30,342 nucleotides of DNA from Synergistaceae bacterium (GTDB taxonomy: Bacteria > Synergistota > Synergistia > Synergistales > Synergistaceae), in assembly GCA_031274465.1 (NCBI GenBank), contig JAISQC010000075.1, forward strand, positions 1 to 30,342, read 5' to 3'. Numbering within the stretch: position 1 is the first letter of the stretch; every line of letters starts with the position of its first letter. Shown here in pieces: positions 17,350-27,087 of this stretch. Below the pieces are notes generated by a model, which was not told the DNA's origin, did not search any database, and worked only from the letters and a program-made list of their open reading frames with translations. A program made the position numbers and the translations under genes.

Positions 17350-17988
17350 ATGGGGTATAAAAACATTCTCTTCGATGTCGATGGCACGCTCGTAGACTCG
17401 GGGCCGGCGCTGAGCCGTTCTTTCGTGCGGGTGATGACCGAGGAGACGGGGCGCCCGGTGCGCGCGGAAGAGTACGCCCGTTACTGGGGCGTTCCCGCAG
17501 AACAGGCATTCAGGGACCTTGGCATCGTGGACGAGCGCCGGATTGCCTCCGGCATCAGGAAATGGAATAGCTATTTTCATGAAATTCAGGAACACAGCCC
17601 TCCGTTCCCAGGCATCGAAGAGCTTCTGGAGGAACTGACCGAACGCGGCTTCGCGCTGGGGGCGGTCACGTCGAAAAACACGGAGGAGATGGAAGCTTGC
17701 CTTGCCGGGTCGCCCATAGCGAAATACCTGCCCCATCGCGTGACCTCCGACGACACTAAATTTCCCAAGCCCGCTCCAGACCCACTGTTCGAGATGATGA
17801 GGCGTCTTGAGGCAGACAAAAAAGACTGCGTCTACATCGGAGACACGGTCTTCGACTCGCGCTGCGCCGCCGCCGCAGGAATTGACTTCGCGCTCGCGTC
17901 CTGGGGATTTCTGTTCGGGGAACCAGAGGGCATACAGGCTATCGGAAGGCTGAAGCGGCCGAAGGGCGTCCTCGCGCTGGTGGGGTGA
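17350..17988 (+). CDS. HAD-superfamily phosphatase (phosphoglycolate phosphatase-like)
   Basis: The 212-residue protein is a HAD hydrolase with all four motifs: DVDGT (nucleophile D9, acid D11), VTSKN (T107/S108), K140 in FPKPAPDP, and GDTVFDS (D165, D169). A helical cap of subclass I lies between motifs I and II, as in phosphoglycolate phosphatase and pyrophosphatase-like members. ATG 17350 is chosen because GGCAGGGGTGAG lies directly upstream; an upstream in-frame ATG at 17287 would be only a few bases from the predicted transcription start. The substrate is unknown; it may be a housekeeping or repair phosphatase. It converges on the C45 hydrolase gene with 11 bp between the stop codons. 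Confidence 0.92.
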   Translation: MGYKNILFDVDGTLVDSGPALSRSFVRVMTEETGRPVRAEEYARYWGVPAEQAFRDLGIVDERRIASGIRKWNSYFHEIQEHSPPFPGIEELLEELTERGFALGAVTSKNTEEMEACLAGSPIAKYLPHRVTSDDTKFPKPAPDPLFEMMRRLEADKKDCVYIGDTVFDSRCAAAAGIDFALASWGFLFGEPEGIQAIGRLKRPKGVLALVG

Positions 17989-17989
17989 A

Positions 17990-18015
17990 GGGATACGGGC
18001 TATAGCCTGTATTCC
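17990..18015. terminator. Palindrome at convergent gene ends
   Basis: A 26-bp near-perfect palindrome centred on GGCTATAGCC sits between, and overlaps the end of, the HAD gene (stop 17986-17988) and the C45 gene (stop 18000-18002). Only two base-pair positions deviate. It could act as a bidirectional transcription end, but there is no U-tract on either strand. Confidence 0.35.
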
Positions 18016-19049
18016 ACGAACTCGCCTTCGCACGACGGGCCGGCGCAGATGCGGGCGATGCCTTTGCCGAGGTCGTAGACGACGCCCGCTACCGTGATCC
18101 CCCTTCTTTCAAGAGGCATGCCGACGTCCGACGGATGGCGGCAGATGGCTTTTGGGTAGTTCTCGTGGTCGCAGAGGGAGCGTATGACGTAAGGGACATC
18201 GATGTCGCCGGATTTTTCTTCGAACAGCCCGCGCAGGCGATCCCCGCGAGGGCTGGTCTCCAGCGCCTCGTTTTTCGGGTTTGCCACGAAGTGGTTGGCA
18301 TGGGTTATCATGCCGCCCTCGGGTTCTATGAGGTCAAACCCTCCGGGATAGGTCTCAAGATCTGCGGCTCTCCCGTCTGAGGAGGCGATCATCAGGTTGC
18401 AGGAGACTTCGCGCCTGCTGTTTTTCACCACGCCGATCGCTTCGTCGAATGTGCGGCAGGACAATATCCTGCGCCTCAGAAAAGTCACCGGGATTCCCAC
18501 TCCCCGGCGGTCGCAAACGGATTGGAGGTTATTGGCGCAAAGCCCTATCCCATGGCTGTTAAATCCGTTTCTTATGACCTGCCCCGCCTCGGCAAGGCCC
18601 AACACGCGAGTTCCGTCTGAGCAGCGCGCGTGGATTATCACTATGTTTTCGATGATCCCCGCCCTGTAGTCCCAGTTTTGCCCGACGAGCGGCCCGCCAT
18701 CCCTGAGCGTCTCGCTCAGGAGGGCGAAGGACGTGCATTCCTCCGGGCGGGGAAATTTCGTTATCTCGTAACGGCAGTTGAGCGCCATCAGATCGCCTTC
18801 CGACGCGCCGGCGCCCTCGGCGATTCCCCTCACTTCGGCCATGACGTCGGGCATGGTTTCCTCAGCGCCTGGGATGAACTCCCTGGCGTAATTCGATATC
18901 TCGCCCCACGGCATGCCGCTCGTTTCGAGAAACAGCCGCTTATAGCCTTCGATCCCGGCCAGTATTTTTTCCCGGGCCTGCCGCCCATACTGGACTCCCA
19001 TGTCAAAAGGCGCGGACGGCGAGACTTCCACCATCTGAAACGCTCTCAT
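18000..19049 (-). CDS. C45-type Ntn hydrolase (acyl-CoA:6-APA acyltransferase-like)
   Basis: The 349-residue protein matches the peptidase C45 / isopenicillin-N acyltransferase-like group of N-terminal-nucleophile hydrolases. Bacterial members hydrolyse or transfer the acyl group of an amide. The expected nucleophile is C105 in PEECTSFALL, followed by LVGQNWDYR (substrate-pocket strand with Asn, Trp, Asp) and FNSHGIGLCANNL, both typical of the family. A conserved THANHF block lies further on. Autocleavage before C105 would free its amino group. Start ATG 19049 has a strong GGAGGTG. It is 60 bp after the ATPase gene and the last gene of the peptide-transporter operon, so it may deacylate an imported N-acyl amino acid or peptide. 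No signal peptide is seen. Confidence 0.9.
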   Translation of the reverse strand: MRAFQMVEVSPSAPFDMGVQYGRQAREKILAGIEGYKRLFLETSGMPWGEISNYAREFIPGAEETMPDVMAEVRGIAEGAGASEGDLMALNCRYEITKFPRPEECTSFALLSETLRDGGPLVGQNWDYRAGIIENIVIIHARCSDGTRVLGLAEAGQVIRNGFNSHGIGLCANNLQSVCDRRGVGIPVTFLRRRILSCRTFDEAIGVVKNSRREVSCNLMIASSDGRAADLETYPGGFDLIEPEGGMITHANHFVANPKNEALETSPRGDRLRGLFEEKSGDIDVPYVIRSLCDHENYPKAICRHPSDVGMPLERRGITVAGVVYDLGKGIARICAGPSCEGEFVEYRL

Positions 19050-19109
19050 GATCCACCTCCATTGGCGAAACCGGGTTAAATCCGTCCGATTTTCGCGATT
19101 TGGCAACTG

Positions 19110-20053
19110 TTACATATACAGATAGCACGACACGAAGTGTCCCTGTCGTATCTCCTTCAGGCCTATTCCGGGTTCCTGGCAGCCGGGCGACGCCTTTGGG
19201 CAGCGCGGGGCAAACCGGCATCCCGGTTTTGGGTTTATGGGGCTTGTCACTTCGCCCTTCATTATGTTGAGCTGTTTTCTGGAGGAGAGGTTCGGCGACG
19301 GAATCGCGTCGAGAAGCCCCTGCGTGTACGGATGGCATGGGTTCTCGAACAGCTCGTCCGTCCAGGACAGTTCGACGCACTGCCCCAGGTACATCACGGC
19401 TATGTTGTTGCTGATGTGCTTGACGACGGAAAGATCGTGGGTTATGAACATGTAGGTCAGCCCCATCTCCTCCTGAAGATCCATCATAAGGTTCAGTATC
19501 TGCGCCTGTATCGAGACATCCAGCGCGGACACCGGCTCGTCGCAGACGATGAACCTTGGGTTCAGAGCCAGAGCGCGGGCAACGCCTATGCGCTGCCTGC
19601 GCCCGCCGTCAAGCTCGTGGGGGTAGGTGTTGACGAACCTTTCCGCCAGGCCCACTATCCCCATCAGCTCGAAAACCCTCTCCAGTATGTCGTTCTGAGT
19701 CGGCAGGAAGCGGGCGACCTTCATGGGCTCGGCTATGATCTCGCTGACGGTCATGCGGGGGTTGAGCGACGAAAACGGATCCTGAAAGATGATCTGCATC
19801 TGCTTCCATATTGCCTTCATTTCCGAGCGCTTGCACTTCAATATGTCGCGCCCGTCAAATAAAATCTCGCCGCCCGTCGGTTCGAGAAGCCGGAGAATCA
19901 GGCGCCCCAAGGTGGATTTGCCGCATCCGGATTCCCCGACCACGCCCAGGGTTTCGCCGGCGCCGATGCTGAGATCCACGTCGTCCACCGCGTGCAGCAG
20001 GCCTCTTGGTGTCTCGAAATATTTTTTGAGGCGCCTCGCTTCGACGAGCGCGC

Positions 20054-20057
<4 letters not shown>
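19110..20057 (-). CDS. dppF: Dipeptide/oligopeptide ABC transporter ATPase, DppF/OppF type
   Basis: The 315-residue protein is the second ATPase of the importer. It has Walker A GESGCGKST (41-49), the ABC signature in the form ELDGGRRQR (148-156; Asp where most ABC proteins have Ser), Walker B FIVCDEP and the switch His in FITHD. The C-terminal oligopeptide-ATPase extension contains CRFAPRCPKASPGC, with the cysteine spacing of this family. ATG 20057 overlaps the dppD stop codon by 4 bp, so the two are translationally coupled; longer open extensions upstream lie inside dppD. The LDGG variant is also known in other DppF-like proteins, so it need not mean loss of activity. The symbol is by type, not proven specificity. 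Confidence 0.93.
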
Positions 20058-21046
<989 letters not shown>

Positions 21047-21062
21047 CGATCGCGAGGCCCCC

Positions 21063-21980
21063 TCAGTTCTTGAGCCTGGGGTCCAACGCGTCGCGCAGGC
21101 CGTCGCCGAGAAGCGTGAGCGACATTACGGCCATGACGATGGCGACCCCCGGGGCGATGGCCAGATGTGGATGATAGCGCAGCTGGCTTCTGGCTTCGGA
21201 CAGCATGGAACCCCATTCGGGGGTCGGTTCCGATATGCCGAGGCCGATGAAGCTGAGCGATGAGATGGTGATGACCGACCGTGCCACGGTCTGTGTCACC
21301 TGCACCAGAATTGGCCCCATGGCGTTGGGAAGGATGTGCCTGAAAATTATCCTGGCGTCGCTCGTTCCGCAGGCGCGGGCGGCTTCCACGTATTCCTGGC
21401 CGATGATGCCAAGGACGGACGAGCGAACGATGCGGGACATTCTGGGTATCTGCGATATCCCCATGGCAAGTATGAGGTTGAACATGCTGCTGCCCAGCGC
21501 CGCGACGAGCGTTATCGCCATCAGCGTGTTGGGGATGGCGAGGAATACGTCCATGAACCGCATCAGGACTTCGTCCACCTTGCCTCCGTAATAAGCGGCC
21601 GCGGCGCCGATGACCGAGCCTGCCGTGAGCGAGACGCATATCGTAGCAAGCCCGACGAACAGCGATATCCTACCCCCGTATATGACGCGGGCGAGCACAT
21701 CCCTCCCGTATTGGTCGGTGCCCAGAAGATGGCCTTCGGATGGCGGCTTGAACCGGGCTGACAGTTCGTGGGACAGGGCATCCTCCTCATAGTCGTAGTA
21801 CAGGTCGGCGGAGAGGACTGTCGCCATCATCGCTATGAAAAACACCAGGCCGAACATGGCGAGTTTGTTTTTTCTGAGCCTCAGCCATATGGTTCTCCAC
21901 TGGCTTTTCTTCTTGTATTTGTGTATCTTCACTGACGCGTCAATCCGCGCCGCCATCGCGGACGATGTGGCGTCGCTCAT
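21063..21980 (-). CDS. dppC: Dipeptide-type ABC transporter permease, DppC type
   Basis: The 305-residue inner-membrane protein has a cytoplasmic N-terminus of ~45 residues, one first helix (MFGLVFFIAMM), a periplasmic loop with LLGTDQYGRDVLARVIYGGR typical of DppC/OppC, and five more helices. The ATPase-contact EAA motif is EAARACGTSDARIIFRHILP. GGAGGG lies about eight bases before the ATG. The start overlaps the end of dppB by 4 bp. It forms the translocation channel with the DppB-type protein. Confidence 0.94.
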   Translation of the reverse strand: MSDATSSAMAARIDASVKIHKYKKKSQWRTIWLRLRKNKLAMFGLVFFIAMMATVLSADLYYDYEEDALSHELSARFKPPSEGHLLGTDQYGRDVLARVIYGGRISLFVGLATICVSLTAGSVIGAAAAYYGGKVDEVLMRFMDVFLAIPNTLMAITLVAALGSSMFNLILAMGISQIPRMSRIVRSSVLGIIGQEYVEAARACGTSDARIIFRHILPNAMGPILVQVTQTVARSVITISSLSFIGLGISEPTPEWGSMLSEARSQLRYHPHLAIAPGVAIVMAVMSLTLLGDGLRDALDPRLKN

Positions 21981-22930
21981 GATGAAGCCCTCCTTGCTTT
22001 TGTCCTCACGTATTTCGATTTAAGCCTCGGATCGATATAGACGTAGACTATATCCACGAGGAGATTGACGACGCACGCTATGATGGCGGCAAACAGAACC
22101 GAGGCTATCACCATCGGCGTGTCTTTGGAGCGAATGGCATTTACTATGAGCTGCCCCAAACCTGGAATAGCAAACACCTGCTCCACCACGATCGTCCCGC
22201 CGAGCGATATGCCGAAGTTGACGCCTATGACCGTGACGACGGGCAACAGGGCGTTTTGCAGGGCGTGCCCGAAAATCACCTGGCCCTCTTTCGCTCCTTT
22301 GGCCCTGGCGGTTCTGATATAATCCTGCCGGATGACTTCGAGCATTGTGGAGCGTGTCATTCGGAGCAAAGACGCCATGGTGGCGGCCGATGTCGCTATG
22401 CTGGGGAGGACGAAGTGGCGCCAGGTGTCGATGCCGAGCGACGGGAACCATTTCATCTTGAGGGCAAATATCAGCACCAGCATCATCGCGAGCCAGAACG
22501 TCGGCATGGACGTCAGCAAAAGCGATACTCCAAGAGCCGCGTTGTCGGAAAGCGTGTATTGCTTCACCGCCGACAAGACCCCTATGGGCAGACCTATGGC
22601 CACGGCGATGATGGTGCTGAAGATCGCCATGTAAAGCGTGTATGGGAAGCGGACGGCAATTTCCTGAAAGACAGGTATCTTGGTTCTGTACGACTTTCCG
22701 AAATCTCCGTGAAGCGCGTCCCACACATAGCGGAAATATCGGACGAAGAACGGGTCGTTGAGGCCCATCTCCTCCCTAAGGGCTTCGTACTCCTCGGGCT
22801 TCGCGCCTTCGCCAAGTATCATCATAGCGGAGTCCCCGGGGGTCATGTTCATAATCGTGAAGATGATGAAAGTGACCCCCAGAATGACCGGTATTATCAT
22901 CAACAGCCTTTTTAAGATGTATTGCAGCAT
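21977..22930 (-). CDS. dppB: Dipeptide-type ABC transporter permease, DppB type
   Basis: The 317-residue inner-membrane protein begins MLQYILKRLLMIIPVILGVT, the usual DppB/OppB first helix, followed by the MTPGD loop and five more helices. The EAA motif is ARAKGAKEGQVIFGHALQN. ATG 22930 is chosen because GGGGAGG precedes it by eight bases; an open extension to 22963 adds only basic residues before the conserved first helix. It follows the binding-protein gene by 78 bp that hold a strong stem-loop. Confidence 0.94.
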   Translation of the reverse strand: MLQYILKRLLMIIPVILGVTFIIFTIMNMTPGDSAMMILGEGAKPEEYEALREEMGLNDPFFVRYFRYVWDALHGDFGKSYRTKIPVFQEIAVRFPYTLYMAIFSTIIAVAIGLPIGVLSAVKQYTLSDNAALGVSLLLTSMPTFWLAMMLVLIFALKMKWFPSLGIDTWRHFVLPSIATSAATMASLLRMTRSTMLEVIRQDYIRTARAKGAKEGQVIFGHALQNALLPVVTVIGVNFGISLGGTIVVEQVFAIPGLGQLIVNAIRSKDTPMVIASVLFAAIIACVVNLLVDIVYVYIDPRLKSKYVRTKARRASS

Positions 22931-22947
22931 CCGGTTCGCCTCCCCCC

Positions 22948-22996
22948 GGCGCCGCCGCCCCACTCCCCCAGGTAAATGGGCATTGGGGCGGGCGCC
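22948..22996 (-). other. Intercistronic GC-rich stem-loop between dppA and dppB
   Basis: GGCGCC...GCCCCA (22948-22962) pairs with TGGGGC...GGCGCC (22984-22996), with a small asymmetric internal loop and a 21-base apical loop. Similar structures after binding-protein genes are known to stabilise the upstream mRNA and make binding protein more abundant than permease. No U-tract is present. Confidence 0.55.
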
Positions 22997-23008
22997 AGAT
23001 GATCCGTG

Positions 23009-24556
23009 TTATTTTTCGAAATACGTCTGGTAAATGCGATACCTGTAAACCGGATGAGGCTTCATGTTTTTCAGCTTCGCGTTGAAGAACATGAGGACAT
23101 TGTCGGTGTAAAGTGGGACGAGCGGGACGTCCTCCTTGAGTATGCCATATATCTTCGTATAGATGGCCGACCTCTCGCCCGCATCCGAGGACTTTCGGGC
23201 CTGCTCTATGAGGGCGTCGACTTCGGGGTTGGAGTAGCCCGAGTAGTTGTTGCCCCCTCCCAGCATCGAGCTGTGGAATCTGCGGGTGAGGACGGAATCG
23301 GCGTCTCGCACGGTCGCGTTGATCATCCGCAGGCTGGCTACGAAATTCCTCTTGTCACCGACATCGTCGAGGTAAGCGGCGCGCTCCATTTTGTCGAACG
23401 TCACCCTGATCCCTATCTTCCTGAGCTGATCCTGGACCACTTCGCCGGGCATCATGTAAGTGGACGAGCCCTGCATGCTGAACACGACGTCGAATCCGTC
23501 GGGGTATCCAGCCTCCTTCAGCAGTTCCCTGGCTTTGTCCAGGTCCTGCGGGTACCATTTGAAGTCCTTGTCATAGCCAAAGACGGAAGTCGGGACGAGG
23601 CAGTCCGCCACCACTGCCTCTCCGTTCGCCCCTCCTATGACCACGTCATCGCGGTTCAAAGCGTATGCCACGGCCTGGCGCAGGCGTTTGTCGGTGAATA
23701 TGCCGTTCGTCACGTTGAAGGTGATGTGGAAAAGCCCGACGCCGGGGCATTCAAAATAAGCCACGTTGTCAAGGGTCTTCAGGAATTCGAAGTCGCTGGT
23801 CGAGACGATGTAATATATGTCAAGGGTGCCGTCCTCCAGGGCTATCGCGCCGGACGACGCGTCGGGAACCAGCTTGAGCACTATTTTTTTGATCAGTGGC
23901 TTTCCGTCGTAGTAATCGTCGAAGCTTTCAAGCGTAAGGGAGTCTCCGGCACGCCACTCGACCATCTTGTAAGGACCGGTGCCCACAGGGTTTCTGGCGA
24001 AATCTATCTTATCGGCCTCGGCCTCTTCTACTGCCCTCTTGCTGGCTATGCCGTAGGTCAGGTTCGTCAGGACGTCCATAATAGGCCCGTAGGCGTACTT
24101 GAGGACGCACTTCACGGCGTCGTCGCCGACTTTCTCGAAATGGTCTATGGCCTCGCTGATGCCGCTCGAAAAGCTGGAATCGAGCGAACGCTGGAGTGAA
24201 AAGTACACGTCGTCGGCCGTCATTGCGTCGCCGTTGTGAAACTTGACGCCCTTTCTGAGATAAAACGTCACTTCCGTGTTGTCCGCGCTGAACTCCCATC
24301 TCTCGGCGAGGCCAGGCACGATCTTCGTGTAGTCGTCGGGGTCCTCTTTGACCAGGGTGTCGTATATCTGATACATCATCATATGCGTGACAGTGTCCTT
24401 GCTGGACGCAGGGTCGAGCGACGACGCCTCTGCGTTCACGCCCCACACCAGCGTATCCTTAGCGCTCTGCGGCGCTTCGGCCGCGAACGCGCAATTTGCC
24501 GCCAGCCCCGCTGCAACCAACGCCATGAAAATTATTTTCCTGCAACACTCCATCAT
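23009..24556 (-). CDS. dppA: Periplasmic peptide-binding protein (solute-binding protein family 5)
   Basis: The 515-residue protein is the extracytoplasmic receptor of the importer. It has a Sec signal peptide: basic MMECCRKI, a hydrophobic stretch and an AFA-AE cleavage site after residue 25. There is no lipobox, so it should be a soluble periplasmic protein, consistent with a Gram-negative-type envelope. Family-5 hallmarks follow: LDPASSKDTVT, AERWEFSADNTEVTFYLRKG, VKFHNGDAMTADDVYFSLQR (typical motif) and LRQAVAYALNRDDV. Length is normal (500-540). AGAGGTG lies five bases before the first of two ATG codons. It is 72 bp downstream of the M20 gene. The ligand could be a dipeptide, an N-acyl peptide or another small molecule; the symbol is by type. 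Confidence 0.92.
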   Translation of the reverse strand: MMECCRKIIFMALVAAGLAANCAFAAEAPQSAKDTLVWGVNAEASSLDPASSKDTVTHMMMYQIYDTLVKEDPDDYTKIVPGLAERWEFSADNTEVTFYLRKGVKFHNGDAMTADDVYFSLQRSLDSSFSSGISEAIDHFEKVGDDAVKCVLKYAYGPIMDVLTNLTYGIASKRAVEEAEADKIDFARNPVGTGPYKMVEWRAGDSLTLESFDDYYDGKPLIKKIVLKLVPDASSGAIALEDGTLDIYYIVSTSDFEFLKTLDNVAYFECPGVGLFHITFNVTNGIFTDKRLRQAVAYALNRDDVVIGGANGEAVVADCLVPTSVFGYDKDFKWYPQDLDKARELLKEAGYPDGFDVVFSMQGSSTYMMPGEVVQDQLRKIGIRVTFDKMERAAYLDDVGDKRNFVASLRMINATVRDADSVLTRRFHSSMLGGGNNYSGYSNPEVDALIEQARKSSDAGERSAIYTKIYGILKEDVPLVPLYTDNVLMFFNAKLKNMKPHPVYRYRIYQTYFEK

Positions 24557-24628
24557 GCTTGCACCTCTTTCGATCGATATGATTTGTTTTGAAATCGCGT
24601 CCCGGACGCATTCGCCCGAGCGCCCGGA

Positions 24629-26017
24629 TCACTCGTAAGAGCAGAAGAGCGCAACCAGGTACTTGACTGCCCTTCTGTAATCCTCGATTATCAAATTCTC
24701 GTCCGGCGAATGGTGGTTTCCTCCCGGATGGCTTGGCCCCACGCCCGCTATGGGAATTTCAGGCCATGCGTCGCGGAAGACATCGGCCGGCCCGGCGCCA
24801 AGCTGCGTCAATTCCACGACCATCGGTTTTCCGAACGCGGCTTCGGAGACTTCGCACGCGCGGTATCTGAATGGGGTGTCTACCGGCGTTCGGACGGGGC
24901 GGTTGGTTCCGCCGCTCATCTCGATTTCCACATCCGAAAAGCCGCGTTCGTCGAGGTGTCTGCGAAGCAGCCCTTCGAGCCTGTCCGGATCCTGGTTCGG
25001 CACGAGGTAGAAGCTGCCGCGGGCGTACGCCTTGTGCGGCACTATGCCGCGAACGCCGTTGTGCGTTTCCCCCGCCTCGAGCCCGCAAATCGAGATCGAC
25101 GGCTCCAGATATATGCGGCGTTTGAGCTCCTCGCCCGTAGCCCCCTTTACATAGCTTTTGAAGCCGACTTGCCTCTTCAGGCTCTCCTCGTCGTAAGGGA
25201 AATCGCGCAGAACCTCCAGGTCCGCCTCATTCGGAGGCTCGACTCCGTCGTAAAAGCCGTCGATGGCAATCCTCTCGTCGGGAGCTTTCAGCGAGGCAAG
25301 CGCCCATACGAGCCGCCACGAGGCGCTGGGAACTATGGCGCCCATGCGTCCGTGAACGTCGCAGCCAGATGTCCTGACGTTGAGGTCGAAGGCCATGCCC
25401 CCGCGCACCCCGAGCCTCAGCCACATGCGCCCGGCGGAGTCGTTGCGGCCGCTCTCCCATACGCAGACGTCCGCTTTCGACATCTCCCGGAACTCGCTTT
25501 TGCGCTCGCGCGCGAAACGGTGCAAAGAAGGGCTGGATATCTCTTCGTCCCCCTCCGCCAGAAATTTCACCCGAACGGGCATCTTCCCGCCAGTGGCGAT
25601 CATCGCCTGCACCGCGTGGAGGCGCGAGAAAAGCGGCCCCTTGTTGTCCGACACGCCCCGGCCTAAAAGCCTCCCGCCGTCGGCCTGAAGGCTGAACGGA
25701 TCCGGGATGCTCCAGTTCTCGTATTTTCCCGGCTCAACGACGTCGTAATGGTTGTAGAACAGAATGGCCGCGTCACTGTCGCCTCCAGTGTCGGCAGTGA
25801 TTATGGCATTGCCCCCTTCGACTTCGTGCAGGCGCGGCTCAAGGCCGATCGCTTTCATTTTCGAGACGATGCAGCGCCTCGCCGCCTCGCGCCCCTCCGG
25901 ATTGCTCGCGGTGCTCGGGCACGCGCAGATTTCCTTCAAATCTTCCAGCATTTCGTCGAAGCGTTCGTCCACGTAATCGAACGCCGCCTTCATGCGCTCG
26001 ATGTTCAAGCGTGTCAT
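24629..26017 (-). CDS. M20-family dipeptidase/deacylase
   Basis: The 462-residue cytoplasmic metallopeptidase belongs to the M20 branch that includes carnosinase-like dipeptidases. Metal and catalytic residues: NHYDVVEP (H90, D92), GRGVSDNKG (D124), AEGDEEIS (E158 base, E159) and the C-terminal His in PGGNHHSPDE. A lid domain with VRTSGCDVHGRMG lies between. ATG 26017 is preferred because GGGAGG lies seven bases upstream; an in-frame TTG at 26032 overlaps that site. It precedes the ABC transporter genes and probably cleaves the imported peptide or acyl-amino acid. Substrate not readable. Confidence 0.93.
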   Translation of the reverse strand: MTRLNIERMKAAFDYVDERFDEMLEDLKEICACPSTASNPEGREAARRCIVSKMKAIGLEPRLHEVEGGNAIITADTGGDSDAAILFYNHYDVVEPGKYENWSIPDPFSLQADGGRLLGRGVSDNKGPLFSRLHAVQAMIATGGKMPVRVKFLAEGDEEISSPSLHRFARERKSEFREMSKADVCVWESGRNDSAGRMWLRLGVRGGMAFDLNVRTSGCDVHGRMGAIVPSASWRLVWALASLKAPDERIAIDGFYDGVEPPNEADLEVLRDFPYDEESLKRQVGFKSYVKGATGEELKRRIYLEPSISICGLEAGETHNGVRGIVPHKAYARGSFYLVPNQDPDRLEGLLRRHLDERGFSDVEIEMSGGTNRPVRTPVDTPFRYRACEVSEAAFGKPMVVELTQLGAGPADVFRDAWPEIPIAGVGPSHPGGNHHSPDENLIIEDYRRAVKYLVALFCSYE

Positions 26018-26047
26018 GCGCAATCCTCCCAAATCAGCGAATTTGCG

Positions 26048-26164
26048 TTAAGGAAGTGCTGATTAATTCGCTTAAGCGACGTTTTGCCGTTTAGTCGCAC
26101 AGACGCCGCAAGGGTTTAAATCTTCACCCTTTAGGCCCCTAACGATAAATCAGCCTTTCCTTAA
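26048..26164. repeat. Small element with ~20-bp imperfect terminal inverted repeats (MITE-like)
   Basis: TTAAGGAAGTGCTGATTAAT at 26048-26067 and the inverted form at 26145-26164 agree at 17 of 20 positions. The 117-bp unit has no coding capacity. Inside are a perfect 12-bp palindrome TCGCTTAAGCGA (26067-26078) and a short stem AGGGT...ACCCT. Size, ends and position between two genes fit a non-autonomous insertion element, but copy number cannot be seen in one window. It occupies most of the 157-bp gap before the M20 gene and may alter its transcription. Confidence 0.5.
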
Positions 26165-26174
26165 AGTAACGAGG

Positions 26175-26984
26175 TCAGTCTTTTGCGGCATCACCGCCTT
26201 TGTCGGCGCCAAGCCTGGAGGAGAGCTTGGCCGTTTCGTCGAGCAGCATGCGTATGGCTTTTTTCCTGGATGGCTTGCCGAACTCGTTTATATCCCCGGA
26301 TATCGAAATCACTCCGACGAGGTCATTCGAATACTGAAACACAGGAGCGGCGATGCCGACCCTGCCCAGCTCGCGCTCCTCACTAGTCAGGGCATATCCC
26401 ATGCGTCTGGTTTTTTCGACTTCCGACGCCAATTTCTCCCTGGTGGTTATCGTGAACGGGGTGAGAGCCGGGTATCGCTCGCTGATTGCGAAAAAATTCT
26501 CCCGGAACTCGTCGGACGAAAAAGCGAGCATCACGCGCCCCCGCGCGCCGCAATGGAGATCGCGCTCCCGCCACACAGGTTCCTGGTCGTGGTTGGCGAC
26601 GCCCCTGCTGAGCCTTATCACGCAGATGAGTCCTTTGTCGTGAATTTTGTGGAAAGCGACCGATTGTCTGATTTCCTTGAAGAGGCGCTCAAGCGTCGGT
26701 CTGGCGACGGCGAGAATCGGGTTAGTGTCTTCATAAACCCTGGCCAACGCCGGGATTCTGGGACCCAGGCTGTAAACGCGGCTCGGGCCGTCGAATACGA
26801 CGTAACCCATGCGTTCCAGCGTGCCGCACAGCCTCATAACCCTGGACTTATACATCCCCAGCTCAGACGCGATCTCTGTCAGCGTCATCTGCGCGCGCCC
26901 CTGGAGGGAGTCGAGTATCTCAAGCCCCTTCATGAGGCTTTCGACGTACTTTTGCGATTCCAACGGCTTGTCTCTGTCGGGCAT
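26175..26984 (-). CDS. IclR-family transcriptional regulator
   Basis: The 269-residue protein has the IclR layout. An N-terminal winged HTH (~residues 14-75) includes SLMKGLEILDSL, MTLTEIASELGMYKSRVMRL and MGYVVFDGPSRVYSLGPR. An effector domain follows, with the typical LHCGARGRVMLAF, ERELGRVGIAAPVF and DLVGVISISGD strands. ATG 26984 is chosen; TTG 26990 is in frame but less likely. A consensus promoter (27060-27087) and a perfect inverted repeat (27014-27032) lie upstream, which suggests autoregulation. The likely targets are its own gene and the adjacent peptide-transport operon, possibly also the cit genes. The ligand is unknown. Confidence 0.93.
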   Translation of the reverse strand: MPDRDKPLESQKYVESLMKGLEILDSLQGRAQMTLTEIASELGMYKSRVMRLCGTLERMGYVVFDGPSRVYSLGPRIPALARVYEDTNPILAVARPTLERLFKEIRQSVAFHKIHDKGLICVIRLSRGVANHDQEPVWRERDLHCGARGRVMLAFSSDEFRENFFAISERYPALTPFTITTREKLASEVEKTRRMGYALTSEERELGRVGIAAPVFQYSNDLVGVISISGDINEFGKPSRKKAIRMLLDETAKLSSRLGADKGGDAAKD

Positions 26985-27013
26985 TGGCAATCAACCCCCG
27001 GGATGTGTGCATA

Positions 27014-27032
27014 AATTCTATGTAGTAGAATT
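27014..27032. promoter_or_regulatory. Candidate operator of the IclR regulator
   Basis: AATTCTA (27014-27020) and TAGAATT (27026-27032) form a perfect 7-bp inverted repeat with a 5-bp spacer. It lies about 20-40 bases downstream of the predicted start of transcription of the IclR gene, where a bound repressor would block it. A second related site, TCTATTAGA, is at 27041-27049. Confidence 0.5.
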
Positions 27033-27059
27033 ATGTTTTATCTATTAGAATATTTTTGC

Positions 27060-27087
27060 ATTATCCCACTCCCGAAATTTTTGTCAA
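27060..27087 (-). promoter_or_regulatory. Promoter of the IclR gene
   Basis: On the minus strand a perfect TTGACA (27082-27087) and GATAAT (27060-27065, five of six consensus bases) are separated by 16 bp. Predicted start near 27053, leader ~69 bases. Two direct repeats AAATTAGAA (27092-27100 and 27105-27113, 13 bp apart) lie just upstream of the -35 box. Confidence 0.6.

Noticed and set aside
22948..22996. Intrinsic terminator after the binding-protein gene
   Set aside because: No U-tract on the coding side, and the permease genes follow directly; better read as an mRNA-stabilising stem-loop.
23006..24199. 397-codon plus-strand frame opposite the binding-protein gene
   Set aside because: No signal or motif; the minus-strand gene has a signal peptide and family-5 signatures.
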